A stretch of 64,000 nt of DNA from Cristatella mucedo. Taxonomy: Eukaryota; Bryozoa; Phylactolaemata; Cristatellidae. A program made the position numbers and the translations under genes. The stretch covers positions 1,269,501 through 1,333,500 of the forward strand of contig WPIO01000058.1 in assembly GCA_009760855.2 (NCBI GenBank), given 5' to 3'. Positions within the stretch are counted from its first letter, which is position 1. The number at the start of each line of letters is the position of its first letter. The notes under the pieces were generated by a model. That model ran no database searches. It was given only the letters and a program-made list of their open reading frames with translations, and was not told the DNA's origin. Below are positions 14,099 through 25,935 of the stretch, piece by piece.

Positions 14099-14594
14099 TT
14101 TTCTAAGAACGTACAAGTACCGTATAGTACATACTTGACTTTGTAATATAACTGATAATAGGTCATTTCTATAGCACCCTAGGAGAACTGAATCTCAATC
14201 CAGGCGCTTTATAAATGGGTTCCAGAGAATTTATAAATATTTAATTAAGCCATTTGGTAACCAGTCAAGTAATCTCATGCAGATATTATGAAGAGATACT
14301 GAAGAGGTTATTATGCTTCCACTGAATATTTTTTCAGCCATTTTTATTAATTGACACATTCACATCTAAAAGAGTCCGATTGATGCTTGCCGCCTTTGAT
14401 GCCATCGCAGGAAAATTTTTTTACACTATATATCCACTTAATGCTACGCTTCTTGCGTCGGTTCGCGATGAATAGAGCTAGTGTGCATCCGAAATTATTA
14501 CTTGAGTGTCACGGAAGAGCCAAATGCGCACTTTTATGAAGATCAATTTCTCCTCATGTTGCTATTATTTATAAAAATGATTGACCCCGTAGAC

Positions 14595-14982
14595 CAGGGT
14601 TCGACAAAATTTTTGGACTACTAGGCCATTTCAGGAGGTCAAGATGGCTCATTCTGCCAGAAGAAGCAACGCCCACTCCTCCAGGCCGGCGGAGTGGGCG
14701 TAGTGAGACCAACAAACAAACAGTCGCAAAAGACGCACGGACGTGCACGGCTATTATAGAGGCAGACGTAAATCACCCCTACCCGGTCAGGCACTTCTGT
14801 TTCAAGTTTCAAAAAATAAACGCGGGCCACAACTTGAGCTGCAACAGCAGCAATGAACGCGAACAAAACCGTGATAACTCAACCAGGCCGGATCCATCAA
14901 AAATAACTAGGGAGCCGCTAGGCCGGCCTGGAGCACTAGCTAGGCCGGATGTGGCCTAAAGCCTGGAGTTTGCCGACCTCTA
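14595..14982. mobile_element. hAT-type non-autonomous DNA element
   Basis: Ends CAGGGTTCGACAAA and, inverted, TAGAGGTCGGCAAACTCCAG; these imperfect terminal repeats are typical of hAT elements. Flanked by an 8-bp target duplication with one mismatch (CCGTAGAC at 14587-14594, CCTTAGAC at 14983-14990). Inside is a perfect 10-bp-stem hairpin, CGCCCACTCC / GGAGTGGGCG (about 14670-14700). No transposase frame. Confidence 0.7.
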
Positions 14983-15344
14983 CCTTAGACGACAATCTCC
15001 CTATCTCTGTCACCTAATCACTTCTCTAAACCCTCATAATCTGCTGTTACCATCACTTCGTGGGCAGGAAATATTGGCAGAAGGGCATGCCAAACCTCAT
15101 TTATGAACGCTTAATTACCGCTAGAAGCAAGACTGCTGCTGTCTCACATTGTAGCGCCGCGCTATCTACTTCAGAGGTCCCAAGACGTAGCCCTCAAGTG
15201 CTGAGCTGTGATCGGCAGTCATTACATGGTATGCCCGGGCTGGCTCAGTCCGGTCGAGCTGTTTTTGGAGTTCTTCTGGTGAATCAGCACCCGCTGCATG
15301 TATCGGAAACAGTTTAGTACTTATTTAAATGTAACAGAATCGGA

Positions 15345-15970
15345 TCTGTTGATATATATGATCAAGTTACTCTTTGCGTTTGCCACATCCCGTCTTAATC
15401 TCTGTTGCTCACTACTCGCCCGTCCTCCGGCCTGTGTAACAGGTTGCGAACGTATGGTATGCAATTCTGCAGCCATGCTTGTCTACCATGATCTTCACAG
15501 TTGTCACATTACACTGCTTCTCACCGACCTGCAGTGGCTCCCAATCAAGCAAAGTATTGACTTCGAGGGTTTGACGGTCACTTGTATGTCTCTTCATTCT
15601 CTTGCTCCTAGCATCGTGCCACCTTCTGGCTCATGTGGTAAAACTGCCCTCTAACCAATCTCCAATTCTTCGGAGACGGCACTTTTAGTTGGTATGCTCC
15701 CAAAACCTGGAACCAAGTCACGAATGACGTCACGACATTCAATTACTTGGGACACAAGAACTTGCTAAAAAAAAAAGCTGAAAACTTAGCTCTTCATTAT
15801 CGTGTTCGCCGGATCCCTGTTAGTTAGTGCTTGGTGTGCGTAAGCGTGCTGATACTGTACATGATATCAAAAGCCAATTGACATGCTTCCTTTGCAGCAT
15901 CTACATAATGCCCAAAAAGAGATTTAGTTCTCTGATGAACCACATTCAGATGTCTTATTATTATTATTAT
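15345..15970 (+). mobile_element. LINE-A 3' fragment in the esterase-like gene intron
   Basis: Decayed reverse transcriptase C-terminal region (LLTDLQWLPIKQSIDFEGLT at about 15510-15570), 3' UTR, tail hairpin and ATT repeat. Confidence 0.85.
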
Positions 15971-17214
15971 TACTTTAACAACCTGGCAGTAGCTTTCTTG
16001 GAGCTTCAAAATTCAATTTTCAATGAAGCTCAATGCTACCTCATTGTGAGCTTAAAGAGACTTTCTATTTCGAATCTTAAACATGGCATGCCTTAAGCCC
16101 TCATAAGTGCGAATATTATTACGAACAATGCTTGAGATCAATGGCTAAGCTGGCTTCCTCAGCTGCCGCATTTATGATCTTAGAGAAGCCTGACAAATTG
16201 AGTATTCTAATGCTGGTCTATGTCACTACAAAGCATGTAGTTTTGTATCGCAAGACCAAGAGAGCTCGCTGCCTCAAACCTAAGCTATGTTCTTGCCTGC
16301 ACAATGGCAGCGCTTTTCGGAAACTATAAACATGAGTGTCAATGCATACGAATCTTTCCGCCTCATAACTAATGTACATCAATCTGTGTAGCCAAGGCCT
16401 TGAAGAACCCTTAAATAATGCTACCATTTCAATTTTTCAGTTATCACACAGCAGAATTCCTTACACCTCAAAGCGTATAGCAAGATCTCGATGCTATTGT
16501 AATCCTCTAAGAGATGCATCAAGTCAGCCAAAGGAAGAGATGATTATTGAATACATGCTTCCACTGAATATTTTTTCACCTATCTTGATAAATTGGCCAC
16601 ATTTATAGCCACAAGTGTCAGTATGATGTTTACCTCCTTATGATTCCATCACAGAAAATATTTCTACGCAATAGATCCACTTATGCAGCTGAACTAAACT
16701 GAACTGGTTTGCTTAACGCTTCGGCATCTACACTATTTATACAACTTGAAACTATTAATAAAGGCGGTGTTAATAACTGTGATGTATTAATGTATAAAGC
16801 AACTGATCAATACCATTCTCTCAATGACTTCGTCAAGTGATCCTCAAAAAGTTTAAGATAAATTGAGTTTGATTACCGTATAATTTTATTAGTGCAATTA
16901 GGTATAAGACTCCAAAGTTTATGTAAAAGAATATCAACAATAGACTTTTGGCCTTGGCTGTTTTAGCGTCTGCAATGTTTTGAACAATTAATACATTTCA
17001 GATTAACCCCTGTTTTTCTTACATAAACAATGTTTTTAAAATAATAGCCAAGCCATGTTAAGTATTTTTTAAGGCATAAACAATATCAAAATAAAATGCA
17101 CTATATGGGAACACAAATTAAGCAAAAGTATTGCATGGTGCATGAGCTAATGAGCTAATCAGTTACTCCGCCAACCAATATAGCTGTAACATCTTTTAAT
17201 CTACTTTCTTTCAG

Positions 17215-17411
17215 CAAGGACCTGCGATTCTGGTGGCCTGTTTGTCACAGAACAGTTTGGCGGAAACTATTTCACACTCTACGTATCTACTATCAGCGTT
17301 GTCGCGGTCCTTCTGGCCGCTTGCATCGGAATAATTACAGCACTGTGGCGAAAGCTCCGAAAAGTATCGCACGATGAGTCTGGAACGGTTCCGCTCAAAC
17401 ATCACTTTTAA
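17215..17411 (+). CDS. Last exon of the esterase/neuroligin-like gene: transmembrane segment and short tail
   Basis: Seen: the acceptor (ctttctttcag) is followed by two bases that complete the codon left open by the exon at 12878-13074; 64 sense codons and a TAA stop follow. The peptide has a short extracellular stretch, a hydrophobic segment of about 22 residues (starting near LYVSTISVVAVLLAACIGII), then basic WRKLRK and a tail ending PLKHHF. This is a type I single-pass anchor, the layout of neuroligins and related adhesion esterases. The tail is only about 20 residues, much shorter than in vertebrate neuroligins, and has no PDZ-ligand end that I recognise. The joining intron is 4.1 kb and full of repeats. 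AATAAA near 18497 could serve as a distant poly(A) signal. Confidence 0.72.
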
Positions 17412-20264
17412 ATGCTCCCTAGAGAACTGTTCCGTTGGTTTAATAGGCACATCTTGAAGTATCAAGACCATTCAGTACGATCAGCACGATCGGACAGATT
17501 TTACCTACGGACGTAACAAAGGATGCACCCTCAGCTGCCATTCAGGGGTCAGCAGAGCCTATATTAGTGGAAAGCAGGTGTTTCAATACTGTTCACATGT
17601 CCCCTCTGATCGGAAGTGCTAATAGAACACGTGGAAGTTCTTATCGGAGTCGCATAATCGCTAAATGAGAAGGCGACTGAGAACAGCGGGGCCGATTAAA
17701 TTGCGCCAGAGCTCTCTTTAACCTCACTTGCATGACTTTCCCATGACGGGCAGAATTCGGCAAGAGATATGCTTATGTCACTGGACCATAAAGATGACTT
17801 TTTATGTATGCTGTGTGATTCATATGCTTCGAAACCAAAAGTTGAACCCTGCTATTAAGGCTCTGGGTTTCTCAAGAACCTACGCTAATGTGCTTATCTT
17901 TGCTTGAGGTCCGATAACTTCTTCAATTCGCTCTCCACAGTGAAAATGTGTCGACTTGTTATCAACTCTTAAAGAATTGCATGCAAATGCTAATGTCGTT
18001 GTGGCGATATATGATTAAGGATATGTGCAAATATTATGAAGCACGCATTCTTACGAATTATTTTCCGGATCAAACACAGTTTGAAATATGAAAACACCGT
18101 TTTCCTGCTTGCACGAGAATAAGAAATGTTAAAAAGCTTTTTATCTTGCCTGCGCGTTTGACTATTGTAAATTAAAAGAGAGTTTAGATTAATTGAAAAG
18201 TTCTCAAGTTTCGAGGCTCATGCCAAAGTCATGCGATGTCGTTTATTCAATTCTCACGGGAACCCCAATAGCAACGAAAAAGTTCTTAGAAAAATTTAAG
18301 TCTGACTATGCAAACTTTAAGTAGACTATAATAATAATAATCAGACAGACAGCAGATTTAATAGATGACGGACGCTACTTTATTCTGCATGTGACTGGTA
18401 CTGCTGTTTTGTTGGGCTGAGTTTGAATACACCTTCATTCTCTGCCAGAATAGTAATAAAAGTAATACTATGATATTTTCCTAGTGTCCTGAGAGAAATA
18501 AATCTCTTGCTAGGTTTCGCATTGCATAGTGTATGAAGGAACTACATAAATACCTTAGTCAGAACAGGCTCATTAAGAAGAGCATGCATGAGATCTCACA
18601 GTCCTGACCTGAAAATGCTGTGAGGAGCTTGTGAGTGTGATCATGCATAACAGTGGGAGTTGACGAGGCGAGTTATATATCGGAGCTCAGAAGCAAAAAC
18701 TGACAACTCTTAGAGGATTGAGCTTGCAAACGGAGGCCTGAACCTACAATTCGCCCGTGACCGCCGATTTTAAGACGAATACGTGGGTTACCTGTAGAGC
18801 TGTCGAATATTGTCCGATTGAAGTTTTGTATCTGGCTGAAATCTAGATTATTGACTCTGTCGCAACACCACCACGTCGCAGCAAGTAGTTCTGAAACTTG
18901 CATTCTTTTCTAGCAAATCAAGAGCAGCAGAACTGGTTTTAATACCTCACGCTCTCTTTTTGCTGATACTTCGGAGTGAACGCCATCAATCACATCCCAT
19001 CTTAGTCATTTCGCTCAACATTACCAATCACACCATCCTCCATAATCGGTTCTTGGGTCCCTCTTACGACCCCATCCGTAAAAATGTCTGGCCTACCCAC
19101 CTCACTTACAGCTTCGAGATTTTCTAGAACCATGCCCATAAAACCATAAGTTTGGCAGCGTCAATCAACGTGTGAATTAAATGGGGACTTTTTAGGCCAT
19201 CACCGAATAATTTTATAGATTGCCTGAATAAACATATTACACTCAGCAGCTTTAAAATGATTACCAGATTAGTTCTGTTGCTCTTTTTCGCTCGAAAAGA
19301 ATACCCAAGACTCGAAAAAGATGAGCATCATGGCTGGCTAACGACACATGTGGTCCTATGGCAGCAGTCAAGCCTCGACACCCGAGCAAATTTATCGTTA
19401 TACCGGCTCACACATGCTCGCAACTGGCTATCGCTGCATTAGTGACTGTCAACTACAGGCCGAACTCGTACAACGCCGACGAGCTGCGTGCACTCTCTGG
19501 ATTGCTGCGGCTGCTTCCCGTGATATAGGAGGGAAGCCGGGTCGCCTGCAGGTGGATTCGCGCATGCGAACCTTCCGGCAGCACTCTCAGGCGTATCCCA
19601 CCGTATTCAGAGAGTCGGCCGCCGGGGCTTCCAGCACCAACTATTGGGACAAATCGCCTCAGAACGACCAAACTCTCTCAACTAGCGCCTCGTAGCAGAG
19701 AGCAGTGCGCCCTGGGCGTCCCAGTAAACGCGTCGAATGTAGGAGCAGCTCTGAGCCTCACCTGTCCTACACAGGGCAAGCGCTTGCCCTGTGGGGGACG
19801 TTGAAGGCCTGGCGTAGCATACCGGCGGGTGTCTCTGCTCACCAATGGTCGATAGCAAATTTACACTCAGACGCACCTAACTCACGACCTTAAAGTCGTC
19901 CACGATGACGAGGACCCCTATCTTTAAAGCGTTCTACTGCACGACTCTCGAGCTGATTTCAACTCGCAGTAGGCCCTCTTCTGGTCAGGACACCATCGAT
20001 GAGTTAAGCGTCGAGCACAAGGATACGAGCAGAGGAGCTCAGGTATGTGGGAGATACTGCGTGCATATTCAAGATTCGGGAAGTTCGGCGGAATGGTTCG
20101 GCTCGAGATTGTGAATGAAATTAAAAGCCATGGCTATTTGCCAAGGTTGAAAGCAGCAGATCGGCGGTAAGTGGATTAGCTCAATCCGTAGAACTTCGCT
20201 AAACAAAAAACCGTCGGTTTTGTACTCTTTCCGACTCAATGTGAAATGGTTTGGCGCTCAGTCC
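17412..20264. other. 3' flank of the esterase-like gene and intergenic DNA
   Basis: AT-rich up to about 19.3 kb; then a GC-richer island (19.3-20.1 kb) with short open frames on both strands and a 24-bp perfect palindrome. No gene recognised. Confidence 0.45.
19770..19793. repeat. Perfect 24-bp palindrome
   Basis: The sequence is ACAGGGCAAGCGCTTGCCCT with one or two further matching bases at each side; no spacer. Function unknown. Confidence 0.9.
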
Positions 20265-20520
20265 CGTTGAAGGCTGCCTTCGATAATTCTACATCTGCAA
20301 ATTGCAGACGCAAGAAGGTAATCGCCTAGCAAGACCAACAAACGCTCAATGGCTGTCATCTCGGCTAGGCACCACAAGCACTGCACTTCAATGGTTCAAG
20401 TCCTATTTAAGTGGGGTATTCAGAACGTTGATGTCAACGGGGAAAGGTCATCTGAGGAGCCTTTAAAGTATGGCTTGGCCCAGAGATCTATATACTTGGT
20501 CTTTTTCTTTATTTATTATT
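20265..20520 (+). mobile_element. LINE-A internal reverse transcriptase fragment
   Basis: Frameshifted match to the palm segment; pieces read LHFNGSSPI and DVNGERSSEEPLKYG, corresponding to LQWFRSYLSG and DVNGQRSSEVPLKYG in the intact copy. No 3' tail, so it is a rearranged fragment. Confidence 0.82.
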
Positions 20521-20909
20521 TTTATTTTATTTATTAGTCACATTTTTAATTTATTAGTTGCGAGCAACCTTGCTTTACTCAGAAACTGGAAAGCCTAACC
20601 TTCAAAATTACCTTGGCCAATATACCTCCAACAGCATCTGCACACAGTCCAAGTGCAAAGACAACCTGTCTCGACTTCTGTATCCAACTGTTTGCAGGTC
20701 TGGCATGAGTGATAATATGCTAACAGTCGATGCACAACGGTGCAGCTAGGGCTTGCCTGTCATGAACATTGTAACTGACTCACTAGCTTACTACTCATCG
20801 GCTTGCAACTGCGGCCAATGAAGCTGCCTATATCGACTTGGCAATTTTTTCACTTGTTTTACTACCATGTTACTTCTTCCAATAAAAAACCTACCAAAAA
20901 TACTGCTAA

Positions 20910-21300
20910 TGTATCTCCGTCTGTAACTCCACAAAGTCATAAAGACCATGTGGGTGTTATGCAGGAGAGTTTTGTATAGCGCACTCACAGTCTAAGCGGC
21001 TTTCGGTACGCATTCGGTAGCCAACAGACTTCATCTCACGAAACAAAGAGAAAGTGGGAAGCATAGCTGAGTCAAGAGAGCAGTTGAGGTAATGAGTAGC
21101 ATAGAAGTAGCAGCTCAGGACCGCTGAAAAGGATGTACCATAGTCGGCAGTAGGAGAGTAGTTATCGTTGCGTAAGAATTGTGGTAGCGAGTTCCACAGT
21201 CTAGGACCTGCAGAGCTAAAGCTTCTGTCACCAACTGTCTTTAAGCGGAGGAATGGGACAACTAATTTATTGTCCACACAGGACCTGAGGGCTCGAACAG
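20910..21300 (-). mobile_element. LINE-B 3' end, best preserved copy
   Basis: An open 106-codon frame (21277-20957) reads [20 protein letters not shown] then [17 protein letters not shown], the usual C-terminal block of CR1/L2-like reverse transcriptases. The tail on the plus strand begins ATCTCCGTCTGTAACTCCAC. Confidence 0.88.
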
Positions 21301-21336
21301 GCTGAAACTGATGCTTAATCAGGCTTTGAATCGTGA

Positions 21337-21470
21337 TGCCGGTTTGGCGCGGTGATTAAGGTGCTCGCCCCGATCAAGGTCTGGCCGAAGTCTTGGGCTC
21401 GAGTCCCGTGGCATATGTAAAGTACCTGAATAGAGATTGAGTTTTCTTAGGGCGCTTTAATGAATTATGT
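21337..21470 (+). mobile_element. SINE-1 (tRNA-derived, LINE-A-like tail)
   Basis: Box A (GGTTTGGCGCGGTGATTAAG), box B (TTGGGCTCGAGTCCC) and a tail (GAATAGAGATTGAGTTTTCT, then GGGCGCTTTA) like the LINE-A end. Confidence 0.82.
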
Positions 21471-22660
21471 TTTAATGCATTTTCGTCTGGCTCTCAAGTT
21501 GTTTAGCTGTTGCTTTATACAACCTCAACTGCTTTCGAGGTCAAAACTTTAGTTTGGATACTCTCGAAGAGTGGAACTCACTGTCAAATAACCAAGCATA
21601 CTTTTACTTGACCGGGCTTAAAAAGAAGCAAAAACAATCATCTATCTCTCACAGCATTTGGTCTGTCCATGTAAATTTATCTTAGCGCGCTTATTTGTTC
21701 ACACACAGTTCGTAATGTATGATACAAAGTGTAAGCAAAAATTTTCAATATGTAATTTCACATGTTATTTCTAGCCTAGCGACTTGATTATTTGACTTTT
21801 TGACCCGTGACTAAATTTTTAGCAAATATAAATGCCCAGAAGTAGATCTAGTCTCTTATAATGTTATACACAGCTCCAGTTATTTTTAGTGACAATTGTA
21901 GTTACTAGTAATGCATTTTCGTTAGTGGCCCGTAGGCACCCCTCGATTAGCTCCAATAATTTGCTACTATATGTCTTTGAGGAGATCGTACGCAAAAAAA
22001 TTTGCAGGTACAAGTAACTAAGGAATAGTCCTTTGATACGAGCGAGTCCAGAGTGTTTTAAAGGATTTTGATTAACTTAAATATTTAGTATTACACGTGG
22101 GAAAATGTTTGCTAAGATATTTATGCGTCTTCGTAACTTCAGACTAAGCTGGAATTTTTTCCATCGTGAACTAAAATCGATGGTAAACTTTCATGCGAAA
22201 ATACCAACCAACGCGCTCAAAAACTAGCTGCCTTTCCCCCAACGAAAATAAAGTGAGGAGCACAGCTGATCAATTAGGACGGACGAGCTGTTCAGTTACA
22301 TGGGATTGCATGCATTGAATGGCTAGAAACAGATTCTCGAGTTGGAAGCACAGAAGAAGTAGCTGCACAACAATTGTGACAGTGAGTTCTACAGTCTAAG
22401 AAACACAAATAGAGCGTTCCCATCGTTAATCTTAGTGCAGCTACTTGCTGCGGAGCTACGCCACGATCTGTTTAGTATGACATAGTAAGGATTTCGGTCT
22501 GTATCTGTTGATCAATCGGAATCCAACGCGGCTCATTTAACAAACGAACATTGAAACCTGTGACTGAATGTTTATGGTTGTAGGAACAACTTAGCAGCCA
22601 ACTAAATCCAGTGCCATCCTGTCCGCCCTGCAACCTCTACAACTGATGGGGCCTCAGATA
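21471..22660. other. Anonymous intergenic DNA
   Basis: Short traces of LINE-A-like sequence around 21540-21860 (diverged C-terminal and tail motifs); the rest not recognised. Confidence 0.45.
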
Positions 22661-22800
22661 GCTGGTTTGGCCCGTGGTTAAGGTGCACGCCCCGACCAAG
22701 GTCTGGCTGAGGTCATGGGCTCGAGCCCCGAGGCATATGTGAAGCGCCTGAATAGAGATTAAGTTCTCCTATGGTGCTATACAAATAAATTATTATTTAT
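22661..22800 (+). mobile_element. SINE-1 (tRNA-derived, LINE-A-like tail), reference copy
   Basis: tRNA-like head with box A (TGGCCCGTGGTTAAGGTGC) and box B (GGGCTCGAGCCCC), a short body, then the LINE-A-like 3' end (GCGCCTGAATAGAGATTAAG) and an AT-rich tail. About 140 bp. Confidence 0.86.
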
Positions 22801-23209
22801 ATTATTTAAGTGTGCCCAAAGTTATAATATGAAAAAGAACGTTATAGACAGCTATAAATTCCATTTAATATCTAAATTTTTGAATATTGCAGCCCTTTAT
22901 CTAAAAATTAAAAATACACTTAAATAAAATAACATTCCGTAAAATAATAATTTGTTTATGCTGTCATAATTCAAATTTGAAAAGTCGTTTCGAAAGCGTG
23001 AATTCCTTGCATAATAGCAAGTAAATTGAGACAAACTAGCCTACGAGAGTAAACGCATGAATGGAAAATGGATCAATGCGTGCTACCGTTCATATAACGC
23101 CTGTCGGAATCGGATTACAGTGCGCCACAAGACAAAGAAATGACTGCCACGATGGAAGCAACACACAGTAAGAAGTGAGTGGATGCAATGAAAATCTACT
23201 ACAAGTTAT

Positions 23210-23600
23210 TAATCCTTTGGAGACCGTGCATTTAGTTCGTATGCCCCCAAAGCCTGGAACTCACTCCCGGCTTGCGTCACGACATTCCTTGACATGACCA
23301 CATTTAAAAATAAATTAAAAACACACTTAGTTAGGACAGCATTTAGTGGGTCCCTTTGATTTGTCCGTTATGTGCTTATGCATGCTGGCACTGTGCATGC
23401 TGTCACTAACCACACTTGGATGCTGACCCTGTGCATGCCACCCCTAAGCATGTTATTCATGTTGTTCATCAAGCATGATATTACTCACCATTCAGTCGCG
23501 TTTCCCTTGCAGCAAATGCAAAGCGCCTAGAAAGAGATTGATATCTCCGAGGGTGCTTTTTCAAGTGCATTATTGTTATTATTATTATTATTACTACTAA
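23210..23600 (+). mobile_element. LINE-A 3' fragment
   Basis: From the coding end (GDRAFSSYAPKAWNSLPACV-like reading) through the 3' UTR, tail hairpin (GCGCCTAGAAAGAGATTGAT) and ATT repeat. Confidence 0.87.
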
Positions 23601-23769
23601 GTTTTCCGCGGCATACGCAGGGCTCAGATGGTGATCACTGTTAGCAAGCTCAACCTGTCACTGTTAGTGTGTCCCAAGGGCCCAAGCCGTGCTGCTGGAA
23701 GTAGCTACTCCCCGTAGCGAACCCGCATAATGGCCAGAAAGTATATCCAATGATTAATGCTTTGACAAT

Positions 23770-23945
23770 GTTTACGCAATGACATCTACTCTCCTGCTTG
23801 CGGATGTGGCACATCCTTTCCAGCCGTTCTGAGCTGCTACTTCCGTGTTACTCACAACACAAACTGCCCTCCTGACTAAGCTATATTTCTCACTTTCTCT
23901 TTATTGCATGAGATAGAGTCTTTTGGCTACAGAAGGCGTGGCAAA
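23770..23945 (+). mobile_element. LINE-B 3' UTR fragment
   Basis: Matches the region between the coding end and the tail of the 20910-21300 copy (TTTCCAGCCGTTCTGAGCTG); the tail is lost. Confidence 0.7.
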
Positions 23946-24397
23946 AAGTACTTGAGTAAAAAGGACTTTGGAGGAGCAGGAGAAGTCAAGGGACCACAGG
24001 GAACACATGGTGGACTAGAAGGAGATTGAATTACATCTATGCCGCGTAGCTCGAGTAAACGACTTTGGTCGTCAAAGGCAAGCACCATACCCCGGGATCA
24101 CACCAGCGCGTACAAACGTCTCAACTATTGAAGAACAGACGCTAGCTTTCGAGGAAAAGACATACCTTCGCCGTGCCAGAACGCATCCTAGCTATCGTCC
24201 TGTTTTTATTAGAGAGGAGTGTGGCCTTTCCTGGTAATTTCGATTGGTTCCATATTCACGAAGACGGAAAGTTTCTTGGTAATTACTAAATTATCATTAT
24301 TAAGTTAAATTTATTTATTTAATTATTATTAAGTTAAATTAATTGCAAGGTTCTATGCGAACGCTATAGCTGAGCACTTGCAGTGCATTTAGAACAT

Positions 24398-24450
24398 ATA
24401 TATATATATTACTATTTGTATATATATATACAAATAGTAATATATATATA
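24398..24450. repeat. AT palindrome
   Basis: Inverted arms TATTACTATTTG and CAAATAGTAATA within TA repeats, able to form a cruciform; a third half-copy follows. Confidence 0.85.
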
Positions 24451-24482
24451 CAAATAGTAAAAATATATATATTCTAATGCAT

Positions 24483-25120
24483 ACAGTCAAACCTCGTTTA
24501 TAGTGGTTAATTCGTTCCAGCCTCTACCTCGATAAGTGAATTTTCACGAAATAAAATTCTTTATTTATAAATAAAATATTTTCATAATTAGAGCACAGAA
24601 GACCTGTTTTTGACCCCTAAGTAAGGTTTTCAACATTATTAGAGCCCGCTGGACATGAAATAACATCCCTTTAGTCACCATTACACACGTATTACCAAAT
24701 GTATTAGACAAAATAAGAGAAAATAAGACATATTAGACATTTAAAACATCTTATTATTATTATTATACATTTAATTGCAAACACACAATTCTTACGCACA
24801 AACACCAAGCTATGGAAATAGCGCGTTTGATGATGAAGCGATTAGGATGAAGAGATGTACAGCACAGCAAAGATCAGGGTTACTGCTCTTCTGAAGGCAC
24901 GACTTCAGTAGGAGAGTCTTCAGGTGGTACAGTATCTTCAAAAGGTGCGTCGTCGTCTTTTTCCGCATTCCATGCGTACAGTAATTGTAACTGTAATACA
25001 TGGGTCTATAAATGACTCAGTCAGACACATTCGCGCTGTATCATTTTCATTATTTCGATCAACTTTTTAATGATTATACACGTATTTCAAAAACCGCGAT
25101 AGAGTGAAGCCGTGAAAGTC
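24483..25120. mobile_element. Possible pogo/Tigger-like non-autonomous element
   Basis: The left end (CAGTCAAACCTCGTTTATAG) follows a TA; near the right end are AAACCGCGATAGAGTGAAGC and GTGAAAGTCAAAG. Such CG-containing 'cgataagtgaa / cgcgatagagtga' ends are typical of Tigger-type elements, but the inverted repeats do not align cleanly here. No transposase frame recognised. Confidence 0.4.
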
Positions 25121-25714
25121 AAAGCACGAAGAGAGGGAGACAGAGAGACAGAGGCAGCGACAGAGAGAGACAGAGACAGAGAGACAGAGACAGGGTGACC
25201 CATTATCTGTAGCATCATTCTCGCCTCCAAACACCGAGCGCTACACGCAATCCCTGTCTGTTGCAGATTTCACTTCCGAAAACCGAAGTTCTTGCGAACA
25301 TCGCATACGGAAACCGATACTGCTAAGACCTGTTTATAGCATATCTGTTTGTTGTTTGACTATAGCGCGTAAGAAATTACGCGCCTGCGGACATCTAAAC
25401 ACTTATCGCTTCACGCTGCATGGTCTGTCACGCCGGCGGCGGCATTAGATACGTTAGATACGCCGGCGGATAGAAACCTGCAAATTAGCTACGATCGTGC
25501 GTACCTAGTATCTTTCGTTGTCGCAGTTCAAATGCATTCTTAGATGTTATCGCTGCTGCCAAGATCCCTGAATAATGCTTTAACAAAAAAAAGAGCCCTA
25601 GAGTCGCCGCAGGAGCCGCGGCCGCGAGCAGAAACGTCGCTCGCTTGGCGGGAGCTGCGAGCTAAGTGCCTGCTCGTTTGGTATTCCTTGCATTGTCTTG
25701 AACCGCTAAGCGCG
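25121..25714. other. GACA-rich microsatellite and GC-richer anonymous DNA
   Basis: 25130-25195 is a GAGACA-type simple repeat. The remainder has CpG-rich stretches (for example CGCCGGCGGCGGC near 25433) but no gene was recognised. Confidence 0.5.
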
Positions 25715-25935
25715 TTCTAAAAATAATAATAATAATACACTTGATATAGGGCACTCAGAGAACCCAATCTCTTTCTCGACACTTAACATCTGCTGCAAAG
25801 GAGGCACTATTTAATGGTTAGTGGCAACATGCTGAATAAACAACAAGAATAACACGGTTAGGGGTGACATGCACAGGGTCGGCGAACAACTAGACTTACA
25901 GGTCGAGATACACGACGTAAAGGCTCGGTACCATG
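25715..25935 (-). mobile_element. LINE-A 3' UTR fragment
   Basis: AAT repeat, inverted tail hairpin (CACTCAGAGAACCCAATCTC) and 3' UTR with GGTTAGGGGTGACATGCACA. Confidence 0.85.

Noticed and set aside
22661-22735. Functional tRNA genes at the SINE heads
   Set aside because: Box A and B are present, but the heads cannot form a complete cloverleaf with an acceptor stem and run into a shared SINE body.
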